DNA from: Puniceibacterium sediminis
Lineage (GTDB): Bacteria; Pseudomonadota; Alphaproteobacteria; Rhodobacterales; Rhodobacteraceae
Reading direction: 5' to 3'
Assembly (NCBI RefSeq): GCF_900188035.1
Contig: NZ_FZNN01000001.1
Span: 124,001 to 188,000, forward strand
Length of the DNA stretch: 64,000 nucleotides
Shown: positions 28,028 to 35,768 of the stretch, in pieces
How positions within the stretch are numbered: the first letter of the stretch is position 1
How the letters are laid out: every line of letters begins with the position of its first letter
The notes under the pieces: model-generated
The model's input: the letters and a program-made list of their open reading frames with translations, nothing else
What the model was told of the DNA's origin: nothing
The model's database searches: none
Position numbers and translations under genes: made by a program

Positions 28028-29391
28028 CAGGCGGTTTTTCCCGGGAGGCGGGAGATGTCTGCGTGTTGGGCGGCGGAGTCGGCTGGGGTTTCTGCGCTGC
28101 CTTCAGCCACCGTCGTCGATGGCTCAGGTGCCGCAGCCTGCGCTGTCAAGGCGGGGTCCGGTCGAAAGCTGATCGCCTCTTCGACATCGCGCACGGCGCT
28201 AAGGGCAGCCCGTAGTTCGGCAATGGTCATGGTGTCCTCGACCCCAACGCCTTCACGTCCCGATCGGATGGCGGATTGGGTAATGGCAAGGATAAAGACA
28301 AGAACGGCAGGCAGCAGGTCAATGGCAATGGCGCCGGCCCAGGACGGCACGAAATTGCGGGCATAAAGGATTACGGCGTCGGCCGAAGAGATCGGCGTAT
28401 AGGTAACCTCTTCCGCCGGTTGCAGGGCCAGAACGTCTTGTGCGGCCCGTTCCAGCGTCGTGGCGCGCTGCGAAAGTACCTCAAGGACGGATGTGATAGT
28501 GGCGGCCTGGCTGCCACGGTTCGCCTCTGTCCCGCCGTCGAGCTCCGGCAGGACGACCGAGGCCGACAGGTCCTGCGCCGCGCGTTCGACCAAAGCCGCG
28601 ACAGAAAGCTGGCGCATCTGCGCGATGAGGCCCTGCAGCTGCACGGCGGATTCAGAGAATTCGACCGAGCGCGCCTCGACCGGGCCGGGTTCAACGGTAA
28701 GGGCACGCATCCGCGACAGGATGCTGTTGCCTTGGGCAAAGGCCTGTTCAACCAGCGGCGTCTGGGCGGCGATCTGTGCCTCAAGGCCAGAGAGTTCAGA
28801 GGCTTTCTGCCGCAACACGCGGAACACCGCGCCGCGCCCTGCAAGGCCGGACAGCGAACCGGCGGCCTCTTGTTCGGAAAGGTCTTCAAAACTTTGGCGG
28901 ACGCGGGCGACATCGCGTTCCAACGACTGACCGGTCAGAGCAACCTCGTGTACCCGTTCCAGTGACGACTGGTAGTCCTGCACGGTCTTGGCAAGGTGCT
29001 GTTCAACGGCCGCCGATCCGGCCAGCGCTGCCGCATTGAGCCAGGAAGACATGGCGATGATCGCCAGAGAGCCAAGGCCCATGGAGGCCAGCAACCCGGC
29101 CTTTGCCCCCTTGGACCGCACCGCCGGGAAAAGCCGCATGAGGTAGGACCAGAATACGAAAATACCGACTGACACCGCGACGGAATAAGCGATCGCGGCA
29201 AAGACCGACATCGCGCCGTTGTCATCGAGGAGCGTGGAAACCCCAAGGTAGGTGTAGATCCCCGAGGCCACGGCCAGAACGCCCAATGCGGTGCCCGAGA
29301 AGGTTTCGAGCCAACTGAGGTGGTTTTCCAACTCGCGGGCATAGCGCACGCCGCGCGCCTGGGCCGAGGTCAGCCTGGTGTCTTCGGTCAT
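28027..29391 (-). CDS. Membrane protein with a long coiled-coil periplasmic domain
   Basis: This 454-residue protein has three or four hydrophobic segments in residues ~30-135, then a long Gln/Glu/Ala-rich helical region (~135-345) with heptad-like spacing. A further membrane helix near 350-375 (AIAIDLLPAVLVFILAITQSA) precedes a disordered acidic C-terminal tail. I do not recognise a named family. It is the first gene of a two-gene operon with the ClpP-like protein. The layout, two membrane regions bracketing a coiled coil, could present or tether the protease, but that is inference. Confidence 0.7.
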   Translation of the reverse strand: MTEDTRLTSAQARGVRYARELENHLSWLETFSGTALGVLAVASGIYTYLGVSTLLDDNGAMSVFAAIAYSVAVSVGIFVFWSYLMRLFPAVRSKGAKAGLLASMGLGSLAIIAMSSWLNAAALAGSAAVEQHLAKTVQDYQSSLERVHEVALTGQSLERDVARVRQSFEDLSEQEAAGSLSGLAGRGAVFRVLRQKASELSGLEAQIAAQTPLVEQAFAQGNSILSRMRALTVEPGPVEARSVEFSESAVQLQGLIAQMRQLSVAALVERAAQDLSASVVLPELDGGTEANRGSQAATITSVLEVLSQRATTLERAAQDVLALQPAEEVTYTPISSADAVILYARNFVPSWAGAIAIDLLPAVLVFILAITQSAIRSGREGVGVEDTMTIAELRAALSAVRDVEEAISFRPDPALTAQAAAPEPSTTVAEGSAETPADSAAQHADISRLPGKTA

Positions 29392-29476
29392 GTCGGCTCC
29401 TTCGAGGGATACGTATTTTGCATAATCTAAGCGTCAGTGGCCACGATGGAAGGGTTCTGTGGTGGGGGTTGCATTT

Positions 29477-29491
29477 GTTCACCTATTGTTC
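29477..29491 (+). promoter_or_regulatory. SOS (LexA) box upstream of mmcB
   Basis: GTTC-ACCTATT-GTTC matches the alphaproteobacterial LexA operator GTTC-N7-GTTC exactly. It ends 12 bp before the mmcB ATG, where bound LexA would block transcription. Confidence 0.8.
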
Positions 29492-29503
29492 GTACATTTA
29501 CCT

Positions 29504-29962
29504 ATGTCCATGCAGCCTGATATTCCCCTGATGCCCGGCCAGTTGCTGGCACGCGGCGTGTGCCGCCACCTGGCGAGCCACGGATTTTCCGTGATCGAAG
29601 AGTTCACGCCAGAGCGCGGCAAGCGGGTCGATGTAATGGCGCTGGGTCCGAAGGGCGAAATCTGGGTGGTCGAATGCAAGTCGAGCCGCGCGGATTTCAT
29701 GTCGGACGTCAAATGGCAGGGTTATCTTGACTGGTGTGACAGATACTTCTGGGCCGTGGATCAGGAATTTCCCACCGATCTGCTGCCCGAGGGCACCGGT
29801 CTGATCATCGCGGATGCCTACGATGCCGAAATCCTGCGAATGGCACCCGAGGCAAAGCTGGCAGGGGCGCGGCGCAATGCCCTGATTCGCCGGTTCGCCG
29901 CACATGCTGCGCAGCGGCTGCAATTACTACGGGATCCCGACTTTGGGCTGGGATCGAGTTAG
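29504..29962 (+). CDS. mmcB: MmcB family DNA repair protein
   Basis: This 152-residue protein belongs to the MmcB family, first described in Caulobacter as an SOS-regulated determinant of mitomycin C resistance. The core RVDVMALGPKGEIWVVECKSSR has the D…ExK pattern of PD-(D/E)xK nuclease folds (Asp in RVDVM, then ECK), followed by DFMSDVKWQGYLDWCDRYFWAV. It probably acts in repair of alkylated or crosslinked DNA. A perfect SOS box lies just upstream. The start at 29504 (MSMQPDIPL) is chosen because upstream codons would run through the operator. Confidence 0.88.
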   Translation: MSMQPDIPLMPGQLLARGVCRHLASHGFSVIEEFTPERGKRVDVMALGPKGEIWVVECKSSRADFMSDVKWQGYLDWCDRYFWAVDQEFPTDLLPEGTGLIIADAYDAEILRMAPEAKLAGARRNALIRRFAAHAAQRLQLLRDPDFGLGSS

Positions 29963-30159
29963 CGCTTGCCGCGCGGCTTGACCTTGCGGGCGGCGGCGGC
30001 GGCGGCGCGGATTTCCTCGGCGATTTCGTCGGCCTCTTCGGGCGTGAAGTCCATCGGGATTTCGAGTTGATCGGTCAGGACGAAGAGACGCACCATGCCA
30101 ATATCGGTGGGACCTATCTGAAGGTTGGCTTCGACGTCGCGTTCGGTATTGATGCTCAT
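29959..30159 (-). CDS. DUF6324 family small protein
   Basis: This 66-residue cytoplasmic protein, MSINTERDVEANLQIGPTDI…, has an acidic middle (DFTPEEADEIAEEIRAA) and a basic tail (RKVKPRGKR). I recognise it as the Rhodobacteraceae DUF6324 family; its function is unknown. It is convergent with mmcB, overlapping its last 4 bp, and divergent from the acetyltransferase gene. Confidence 0.75.
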   Translation of the reverse strand: MSINTERDVEANLQIGPTDIGMVRLFVLTDQLEIPMDFTPEEADEIAEEIRAAAAAARKVKPRGKR

Positions 30160-30240
30160 GGCGCGCTCCGGGGGCGGGGGCCGCGCATCCGCCCATGCAG
30201 GCGTCTTTGCGGCGGTCTGTATCAAGGGCGTTTCCCTACG

Positions 30241-30765
30241 ATGCAGACCGTTGAAATGCAAGCGCGGACCGGGTTACCTAATGCCATGGTGGTAACGTTG
30301 CGAGATCTGGAAGCAGGCGATGTCGGCTGGCTGGTTGCGCAGCACGGCGAACTTTACGCGCGTGCCGAAGGCTTTGACGAAAGCTTTGGTCCGCTGGTGG
30401 CTGGTATCCTTGAAACCTATCAACGTGAACGGGATCCTGCCTGCGAACGGGCCTGGATCGCCGTGGAGGACGGTCAGCGGCTGGGGAGCATCTTTTGCGT
30501 TCGCCAAGATACAGAAACCGCCAAGTTGCGGCTGTTCCTTCTGACGCCTGCCGCTCGCGGAAAGGGGCTTGGCCTGAGGCTGTTGCAGGCCTGCATGGGC
30601 TACGCACGCGAAACGGGATATCGCCGCATGGTGCTCTGGACCCACGAAAGCCACAAGGCGGCCTGCGCGCTTTATGCCCGTAACGGCTGGCGGCTGGTCG
30701 AGTCGAATCCGGTGCACAGTTTCGGCGTGGATCTGGTGGAGCAGACTTGGGAGGTCGACCTTTAA
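30241..30765 (+). CDS. GNAT family N-acetyltransferase
   Basis: This 174-residue acetyl-CoA-dependent acetyltransferase has motif A as LRLFLLTPAARGKGLGLRLL, giving the R/Q-x-x-G-x-G/A acetyl-CoA loop. Motif B is VLWTHESHKAACALYARNGW. Similarity of the core to MarR-GNAT fusions is notable, but no HTH domain is present here. The substrate is unknown. Start choice is uncertain: the ATG at 30241 has AAGGG upstream, and one at 30283 is also possible. Confidence 0.8.
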   Translation: MQTVEMQARTGLPNAMVVTLRDLEAGDVGWLVAQHGELYARAEGFDESFGPLVAGILETYQRERDPACERAWIAVEDGQRLGSIFCVRQDTETAKLRLFLLTPAARGKGLGLRLLQACMGYARETGYRRMVLWTHESHKAACALYARNGWRLVESNPVHSFGVDLVEQTWEVDL

Positions 30766-31061
30766 TCGACGTCGATTGTCTGGCGCAGGACACCCGTGCT
30801 GCGATCGAAGATCAGTATGTGATTGTCGCCCGTCACCACCGCGTACCAGTCCGGCCCTTGGGTGAATGCCGTGGCTGTGGCCCCGTCCGGCAAAGTGATT
30901 GTATCGGGCAAAGGCGCACTGCGGTCACGGTAGCGGATGACAATCAGCGTGATGATGATTAGAAGCCCGACGATCATGGTGGCTGTCAGCGTCGTGACAA
31001 GCAACCGCAGGAATTTCAGATTGGCCGGCTCGGGCAGGGGCGGCTCGGGGGTATCGGTCAT
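30762..31061 (-). CDS. DUF6476 family single-pass membrane protein
   Basis: This is a 99-residue protein with a Pro-rich N-terminus (MTDTPEPPLPEPANLKFLR), one membrane helix (LLVTTLTATMIVGLLIIITLIVI) and a small C-terminal domain containing WYAVVTGDNHILIFDR. The family, DUF6476, is confined to Rhodobacteraceae and often lies next to an rluD gene. Its start codon overlaps the start codon of the divergent rluD gene in a shared CATG. Confidence 0.8.
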   Translation of the reverse strand: MTDTPEPPLPEPANLKFLRLLVTTLTATMIVGLLIIITLIVIRYRDRSAPLPDTITLPDGATATAFTQGPDWYAVVTGDNHILIFDRSTGVLRQTIDVD

Positions 31062-32085
31062 GGCGTCCAACGTTTTGCGGGTGGTGATTGGCGCGGCACC
31101 GCCGCCGCGCCTTGATAAGGCGCTGGCGCGCGATGTGCCAGAGGAAGCGGCGCTGTCGCGCACAAGGCTGGCCCGGCTGATCGCCGAGGGCCATGTGTCC
31201 TGCGGCGGCGCTGCACTGGCCGATCCCAAGGCCAAGGTGGCCGAGGGTGACGAAATCGACATCGTTCTGCCGGAAGCCGAAGAGAGTCATATCGGCCCCG
31301 AGCCGATAGCCCTGGACATCGTCTATGAAGATGCGGACCTCATCGTCGTGAACAAACCCGTAGGCATGGTGGTGCATCCGGCGCCGGGTTCGCCCTCGGG
31401 GACGCTGGTAAACGCCCTGCTGCATCATTTCGGCGGCAATCTGTCCGGCGTGGGTGGCGAAAAACGCCCTGGGATCGTGCACCGCATCGATAAGGATACC
31501 AGCGGGTTGCTGGTGGTGGCTAAATCGGACCGCGCCCATCATGGCCTCGCGGCCCAGTTCGAGGCTCATACAGCGGCACGATCCTACCTCGCGCTTTGTT
31601 ATGGGGTGCCAGACACCGGTGATCCCCGGCTGCGTGGTATCCGCGGGGTGTCGGCCGAGCCGGGGGCGGTGATCAAGGTGACGACTCAACTGGCGCGGCA
31701 CCGGACGGACCGGCAGAAACAGGCTGTGTTCTTTGGACAGGGCAGACATGCGGTGACGCGGGCGCGAGTGCTCGAGAGTTTTGGGACACCGCCGACCCTC
31801 GCGCTGCTGGAATGCCGTCTGGAAACTGGGCGCACGCACCAGATTCGCGTGCATATGGCGCATATCGGGCACGGGCTTGTGGGTGATCCGACCTATGGCG
31901 GGCGGCGCAAACTGGCGGCTTCTGCTGTATCACCCGAGGCCGCCGAGGCAGTGCAGCGGTTTTCTCGTCAGGCGCTGCATGCGGCAGAGCTTGGCTTTAA
32001 ACATCCTGTCAGCGGGGAATGGATGCAGTTCGAGGCCCCCCTGCCAGAAGATATGGAGAACCTCATTGCGCATTTGCGCGCCTGA
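31060..32085 (+). CDS. rluD: RluA/RluD family 23S rRNA pseudouridine synthase
   Basis: This 341-residue enzyme isomerises uridine to pseudouridine in rRNA. An N-terminal S4 domain (RLDKALARD…SRTRLARLIAEGHVS) is followed by the catalytic domain with HRIDKDTSGLLVVAK, whose Asp is the catalytic residue, and later RLETGRTHQIRVHMAHIGHGLVGD. RluD-type proteins modify helix 69 of 23S rRNA; which uridines are targeted here is inferred. The ATG at 31060 overlaps the divergent DUF6476 start. Confidence 0.9.
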   Translation: MASNVLRVVIGAAPPPRLDKALARDVPEEAALSRTRLARLIAEGHVSCGGAALADPKAKVAEGDEIDIVLPEAEESHIGPEPIALDIVYEDADLIVVNKPVGMVVHPAPGSPSGTLVNALLHHFGGNLSGVGGEKRPGIVHRIDKDTSGLLVVAKSDRAHHGLAAQFEAHTAARSYLALCYGVPDTGDPRLRGIRGVSAEPGAVIKVTTQLARHRTDRQKQAVFFGQGRHAVTRARVLESFGTPPTLALLECRLETGRTHQIRVHMAHIGHGLVGDPTYGGRRKLAASAVSPEAAEAVQRFSRQALHAAELGFKHPVSGEWMQFEAPLPEDMENLIAHLRA

Positions 32086-32186
32086 GGGGCTCTCACAAAC
32101 AGCACATGCGCGTGAGCGCACTGACATAGGGATCCACATCGCTGCCGTATGCGTTAAGCTCTCTTTAACGAATGGCGCGCTATGCG

Positions 32187-32215
32187 CTTGAAACCCCTCG
32201 GGCCGCTGCCCATAT
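32187..32215 (+). promoter_or_regulatory. Sigma-32 (RpoH) type promoter of rpoH
   Basis: CTTGAAA (32187-32193) and CCCATAT (32209-32215) are separated by 15 bp. This is the textbook heat-shock promoter (CTTGAAA / CCCATNT, 13-17 bp spacer). Transcription would start about 45 bp before the rpoH ATG, so rpoH is likely autoregulated. Confidence 0.8.
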
Positions 32216-32267
32216 GTATGTTAAGCGTTTATACATTGCGCGGCCCCGACAAATGGAGGGAAGAGGG

Positions 32268-33164
32268 ATGAGTAATTATGGCAATCTGCCGGCCCCGTCA
32301 CCGGAAGGTGGGCTGAGCCGTTATCTGCAACAAATTCGGAAATTCCCGCTGCTTGAGCCGGAAGAAGAATACATGTTGGCCAAACGCTGGGTCGAAGAGC
32401 AGGACACCGAAGCGGCCCACAGGATGGTCACGTCTCACCTGCGGTTGGCAGCAAAGATCGCGATGGGTTATCGCGGTTACGGTTTGCCTCAGGCCGAAGT
32501 CATATCTGAGGCGAATGTCGGCCTGATGCAGGCGGTAAAGCGCTTTGATCCCGAAAAAGGCTTCCGTCTGGCGACCTACGCGATGTGGTGGATCCGGGCC
32601 TCGATTCAGGAATATATCCTGCGGTCCTGGTCGCTGGTGAAGATGGGCACGACCTCGGGCCAGAAGAAGCTGTTCTTTAACCTGCGCAAGGCCAAGTCAA
32701 AGATCGGCGCACTGGAAGAGGGCGACCTGCGCCCGGAACATGTAACCAAGATCGCAACCGATCTGGGCGTGACCGAAACCGAAGTCATCTCGATGAACCG
32801 TCGTATGTCGGGGGGCGATGCGTCGCTGAACGCGACTGTCGGTTCCGAGGGCGAAGGATCTATGCAGTGGCAGGACTGGCTTGAAGACGAGGACGCCGAT
32901 CAGGCCGGCGACTATGCCGAGCGTGACGAGCTTGAGGCCCGCCGCGCCCTGCTTGCCAGTGCGATGGACGTGCTGAACGACCGGGAAAAGGATATCTTGA
33001 CCCAGCGGCGTCTATCCGATCAGACCGTGACGCTTGAGGATCTGAGCACTCAGTACAACGTCAGCCGCGAACGTATCCGTCAGATCGAGGTGAGAGCCTT
33101 CGAAAAGCTGCAGAAGCGGATGCGCGAGTTGGCGCGTGATCAAGGGATGATGTCTCAGGCCTGA
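32268..33164 (+). CDS. rpoH: RNA polymerase heat-shock sigma factor RpoH (sigma-32)
   Basis: This is a 298-residue sigma-70 family factor. Region 2 has SHLRLAAKIAMGYRGYGLPQAEVISEANVGLMQAVKRFDPEKGFRLATYAMWWIRASIQEYI in short overlapping motifs; the RpoH box SGQKKLFFNLRKAK follows at residues ~130-143. Region 4 ends with YNVSRERIRQIEVRAFEKLQ. The RpoH box separates it from RpoD. Alphaproteobacteria often have two RpoH paralogues; this one looks like the RpoH_I/II general type and cannot be assigned without alignment. A strong purine-rich ribosome site (GGAGGGAAGAGGG) precedes the ATG, and a sigma-32 promoter lies upstream. Confidence 0.95.
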   Translation: MSNYGNLPAPSPEGGLSRYLQQIRKFPLLEPEEEYMLAKRWVEEQDTEAAHRMVTSHLRLAAKIAMGYRGYGLPQAEVISEANVGLMQAVKRFDPEKGFRLATYAMWWIRASIQEYILRSWSLVKMGTTSGQKKLFFNLRKAKSKIGALEEGDLRPEHVTKIATDLGVTETEVISMNRRMSGGDASLNATVGSEGEGSMQWQDWLEDEDADQAGDYAERDELEARRALLASAMDVLNDREKDILTQRRLSDQTVTLEDLSTQYNVSRERIRQIEVRAFEKLQKRMRELARDQGMMSQA

Positions 33165-33190
33165 TCCTGTACGTTTGCCAAATGTCAGAT

Positions 33191-33221
33191 GGCGGTCGGG
33201 TTTCCCCGGCCGCCTTTTTTT
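33191..33221 (+). terminator. Intrinsic terminator of rpoH
   Basis: GGCGGTCGGG and CCCGGCCGCC form a 10-bp stem (one wobble) with a TTTC loop, followed by seven T residues. Confidence 0.88.
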
Positions 33222-33358
33222 CGGCTCGTTAGGAATATTTTTCGTCTCCGGCGGCGAATTTTTGAACTAGTAAACCTACGCTGGGCCATGGTCAGACGCT
33301 CTGGCTTTTCCGGTCTTGTTCGCGCTAACTGTGGTGTCATCAGGATAGGGAGCGGGAC

Positions 33359-34327
33359 ATGTCGAAAACGGTAAGATGGGGCATTCTGGGAGCGTCGAAT
33401 TTCGCAAAGCGCCAGATGGCGCCGGCCATTCATCTGGCGGCGGGAGGCGAATTGGCAGCGCTTGCGACATCAGATCCGGCCAAGGCGGTGGATTTTGTCA
33501 GCATGGCGCCGGGCTTGCAGCTGTATGACAGCTACGAGGCGCTTCTGGCAGATCCGGGGATCGACGCGGTCTACATTCCGCTGCCGAACCATCTGCATGT
33601 TGAATGGGCTACAAAGGCGGCCGAAGCGGGCAAGCATGTGCTCTGTGAAAAGCCCATTGCGCTGGAGGCGGGCGAGATCGACGATCTCATCGCGCTGCGC
33701 GATCGGACCGGCCTGCTGATCGCCGAGGCCTATATGATCGTGCATCACCCGCAGTGGATCAAGGCGCAAGCCCTGTATCGCGACGGGGTTCTGGGGCAGA
33801 TCCGTCGCGTTGCAGGGACCTTCAGCTACAACAACCCGGATCCGGGCAATATCCGCAACCGCAAGAATATCGGCGGCGGTGGTCTGCGTGATATCGGCGT
33901 TTACATCTTTGGCGCCACGCGTTTCGTCACCGGAGAAGAGCCCGAGGCGATTCTTTCAACGCAGATTGATTGGGACGGCGACGTGGATACCACGGCGCAC
34001 CTGACTGCACAGTTCCCGTCGTTCCATTACACCGGCATGGTTTCGATGCGTCTGGCGCCGTTTCAGGAGATGGTATTCCATGGCGACAAGGGGCTCATGA
34101 AGCTTTCGGCGCCGTTCAATGCCGGCAGTTACGGCGAAGCGCGGATTGACCTGTCCGGCGCAGACCAGGCATCGCAAGTGTGGCGGTTCACTGCGGACAA
34201 CCAGTATGTGCAGCAAGTCGAAGCCTTTAACACTGCGGTTCGAGGCGGGGCAGAGTTCGCCTGCCCGCTGGAGTTTTCGCGCGGAACGCAGGCGATGATG
34301 GATATGGTGTTCGACGCGGCACGCTGA
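33359..34327 (+). CDS. Gfo/Idh/MocA family oxidoreductase
   Basis: This is a 322-residue NAD(P)-dependent sugar or inositol dehydrogenase-type enzyme. The N-terminal Rossmann motif is WGILGASNFAKRQMAP, followed by the family block YIPLPNHLHVEWATKAAEAGKHVLCEKPIAL (EKP contains the catalytic Lys) and a C-terminal substrate domain. Closest in style to glucose-fructose oxidoreductase/xylose dehydrogenase-like members; the substrate is not predictable. It stands alone between two terminators. Confidence 0.87.
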   Translation: MSKTVRWGILGASNFAKRQMAPAIHLAAGGELAALATSDPAKAVDFVSMAPGLQLYDSYEALLADPGIDAVYIPLPNHLHVEWATKAAEAGKHVLCEKPIALEAGEIDDLIALRDRTGLLIAEAYMIVHHPQWIKAQALYRDGVLGQIRRVAGTFSYNNPDPGNIRNRKNIGGGGLRDIGVYIFGATRFVTGEEPEAILSTQIDWDGDVDTTAHLTAQFPSFHYTGMVSMRLAPFQEMVFHGDKGLMKLSAPFNAGSYGEARIDLSGADQASQVWRFTADNQYVQQVEAFNTAVRGGAEFACPLEFSRGTQAMMDMVFDAAR

Positions 34328-34339
34328 GGCGGAGCGTAA

Positions 34340-34371
34340 AAAGGCCCGACAGGTCATCCTGCCGGGCCTTT
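34340..34371. terminator. Bidirectional intrinsic terminator
   Basis: AAAGGCCCG pairs with CGGGCCTTT, with a further CAGG/CCTG stem inside and a TCAT loop. A-rich and T-rich flanks let it serve both the oxidoreductase gene and the convergent phaZ. Confidence 0.85.
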
Positions 34372-34393
34372 GAAAAATTACTGGAGTTTTGCG

Positions 34394-35659
34394 TCAGGCC
34401 GCGTTGCTGTTTGCCGCTGTCGGCTTTTTACCCGAGTTCGCATCGATGAATTCAAGCACCAGTGGGCGAATGTTATTACGCCAGCTCTTGCCGGCGAAGA
34501 TGCCGTAATGGCCCGCACCCGGTTCCAGATGGCTTGCCTTCATCGAATCGGGCAGGCCGGTGCACAGGGCAAGCGCCGCGATGCACTGACCGGGGGCCGA
34601 GATATCATCGTTCGCACCTTCGACGGTCTTGACTGCGACCTTGGTGATCTTTCCGATATCCACTGGTTTGCCGTTCACGACGAATTCGTTCTTTGCAATC
34701 TCGCCGTTCTTGAAGATCCGTTCGACGGTCGAGAGGTAGAATTCGCCCGGCATGTCCATCACGGCGAGGTATTCGTCGTAGAAACGGTTGTGGGCGTCGT
34801 GGTCCGAGGCCTCGCCACGTGCAACGCGCATGATCTGATCGCCAAAGGCCTTGGAGTGGCGGTCCAGATTCATAGAGACGAAGGACGAGAGCTGCAGGAG
34901 GCCGGGGTAGACAAGCCGTCCGACACCCGGATAAGAAAAGCCAACGCGTTGAATTGCGGTCTCTTCCAGTTGACCCATCGTGACGCGCCGTCCAAAGTCA
35001 GTGACATCCGTCGGAGTTGCATCGGGGTCGATAGGACCGCCAATGAGCGTGAGCGAACGGGGCTGCGCGTCGGGATCTTCCTCGGCGAGGTAGGCGGTGG
35101 CCGCCAGTGTCAAAGGCGCTGGCTGGCAGACCGCGATCACATGAGTGTCGGGACCTAGATGGCGCATGAAATCAACAAGGTAGAGGGTGTAATCCTCAAT
35201 GTCGAATTTGCCGGCGCTGACGGGCACGTCGCGGGCATTGTGCCAATCGGTGACATAGACCTCGCAGTCGGGAATAAGCGAAATCACAGTCGACCGAAGA
35301 AGCGTGGCGTAGTGGCCGGACATCGGTGCAACCAGAAGTATCTTGCGCTTTTGTTCGGCGCGGCCAGCAACATCGAAATGAAGCAGATCGCCAAAGGGGC
35401 GTTGAACCACCGTTTCAATGTTGACGAGATGATCCCTGCCGTCGGCACAGGTGATAGAGCGTATGCCCCAGTCCGGCTTGGCATTCATCCGCTCAAAGCT
35501 GCGCTCCGCCACTTCACCCCACGCAGCCATCCATTGGATCGCCGGGTTGGAAAAAAGCGCGAATGCAGGGTAAGACGCAACGGTACGCGCCGTGGCGCCC
35601 ATCCATTGATTTGTGTTCCTGATGGTCTCCATCAGGTCGTATGTGGCCATGTGGCGCAT
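34394..35659 (-). CDS. phaZ: Intracellular polyhydroxyalkanoate depolymerase
   Basis: PhaZ mobilises stored PHB granules. It is a 421-residue alpha/beta-hydrolase of the intracellular, signal-less class. The nucleophile is Cys178 in HVIAVCQPAPLTL, the cysteine type typical of i-PhaZ enzymes in place of a serine lipase box. The C-terminal half has GANDDISAPGQCIAALALC and EPGAGHYGIFAGKSWR, with the catalytic His in GAGHYG. GGAG precedes the start. It is divergent from phaC across a 109-bp shared promoter gap. Confidence 0.94.
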   Translation of the reverse strand: MRHMATYDLMETIRNTNQWMGATARTVASYPAFALFSNPAIQWMAAWGEVAERSFERMNAKPDWGIRSITCADGRDHLVNIETVVQRPFGDLLHFDVAGRAEQKRKILLVAPMSGHYATLLRSTVISLIPDCEVYVTDWHNARDVPVSAGKFDIEDYTLYLVDFMRHLGPDTHVIAVCQPAPLTLAATAYLAEEDPDAQPRSLTLIGGPIDPDATPTDVTDFGRRVTMGQLEETAIQRVGFSYPGVGRLVYPGLLQLSSFVSMNLDRHSKAFGDQIMRVARGEASDHDAHNRFYDEYLAVMDMPGEFYLSTVERIFKNGEIAKNEFVVNGKPVDIGKITKVAVKTVEGANDDISAPGQCIAALALCTGLPDSMKASHLEPGAGHYGIFAGKSWRNNIRPLVLEFIDANSGKKPTAANSNAA

Positions 35660-35768
35660 GATGCGTCTCCTTTGTTTCGGAGTGGGGTCCGAGCTAAATC
35701 GTCGCTTTGCCCCCCGACTGAGGCGACGGTATTCTGCACAGCAGCGAAGATAGGGGGGAAATCTCGCA

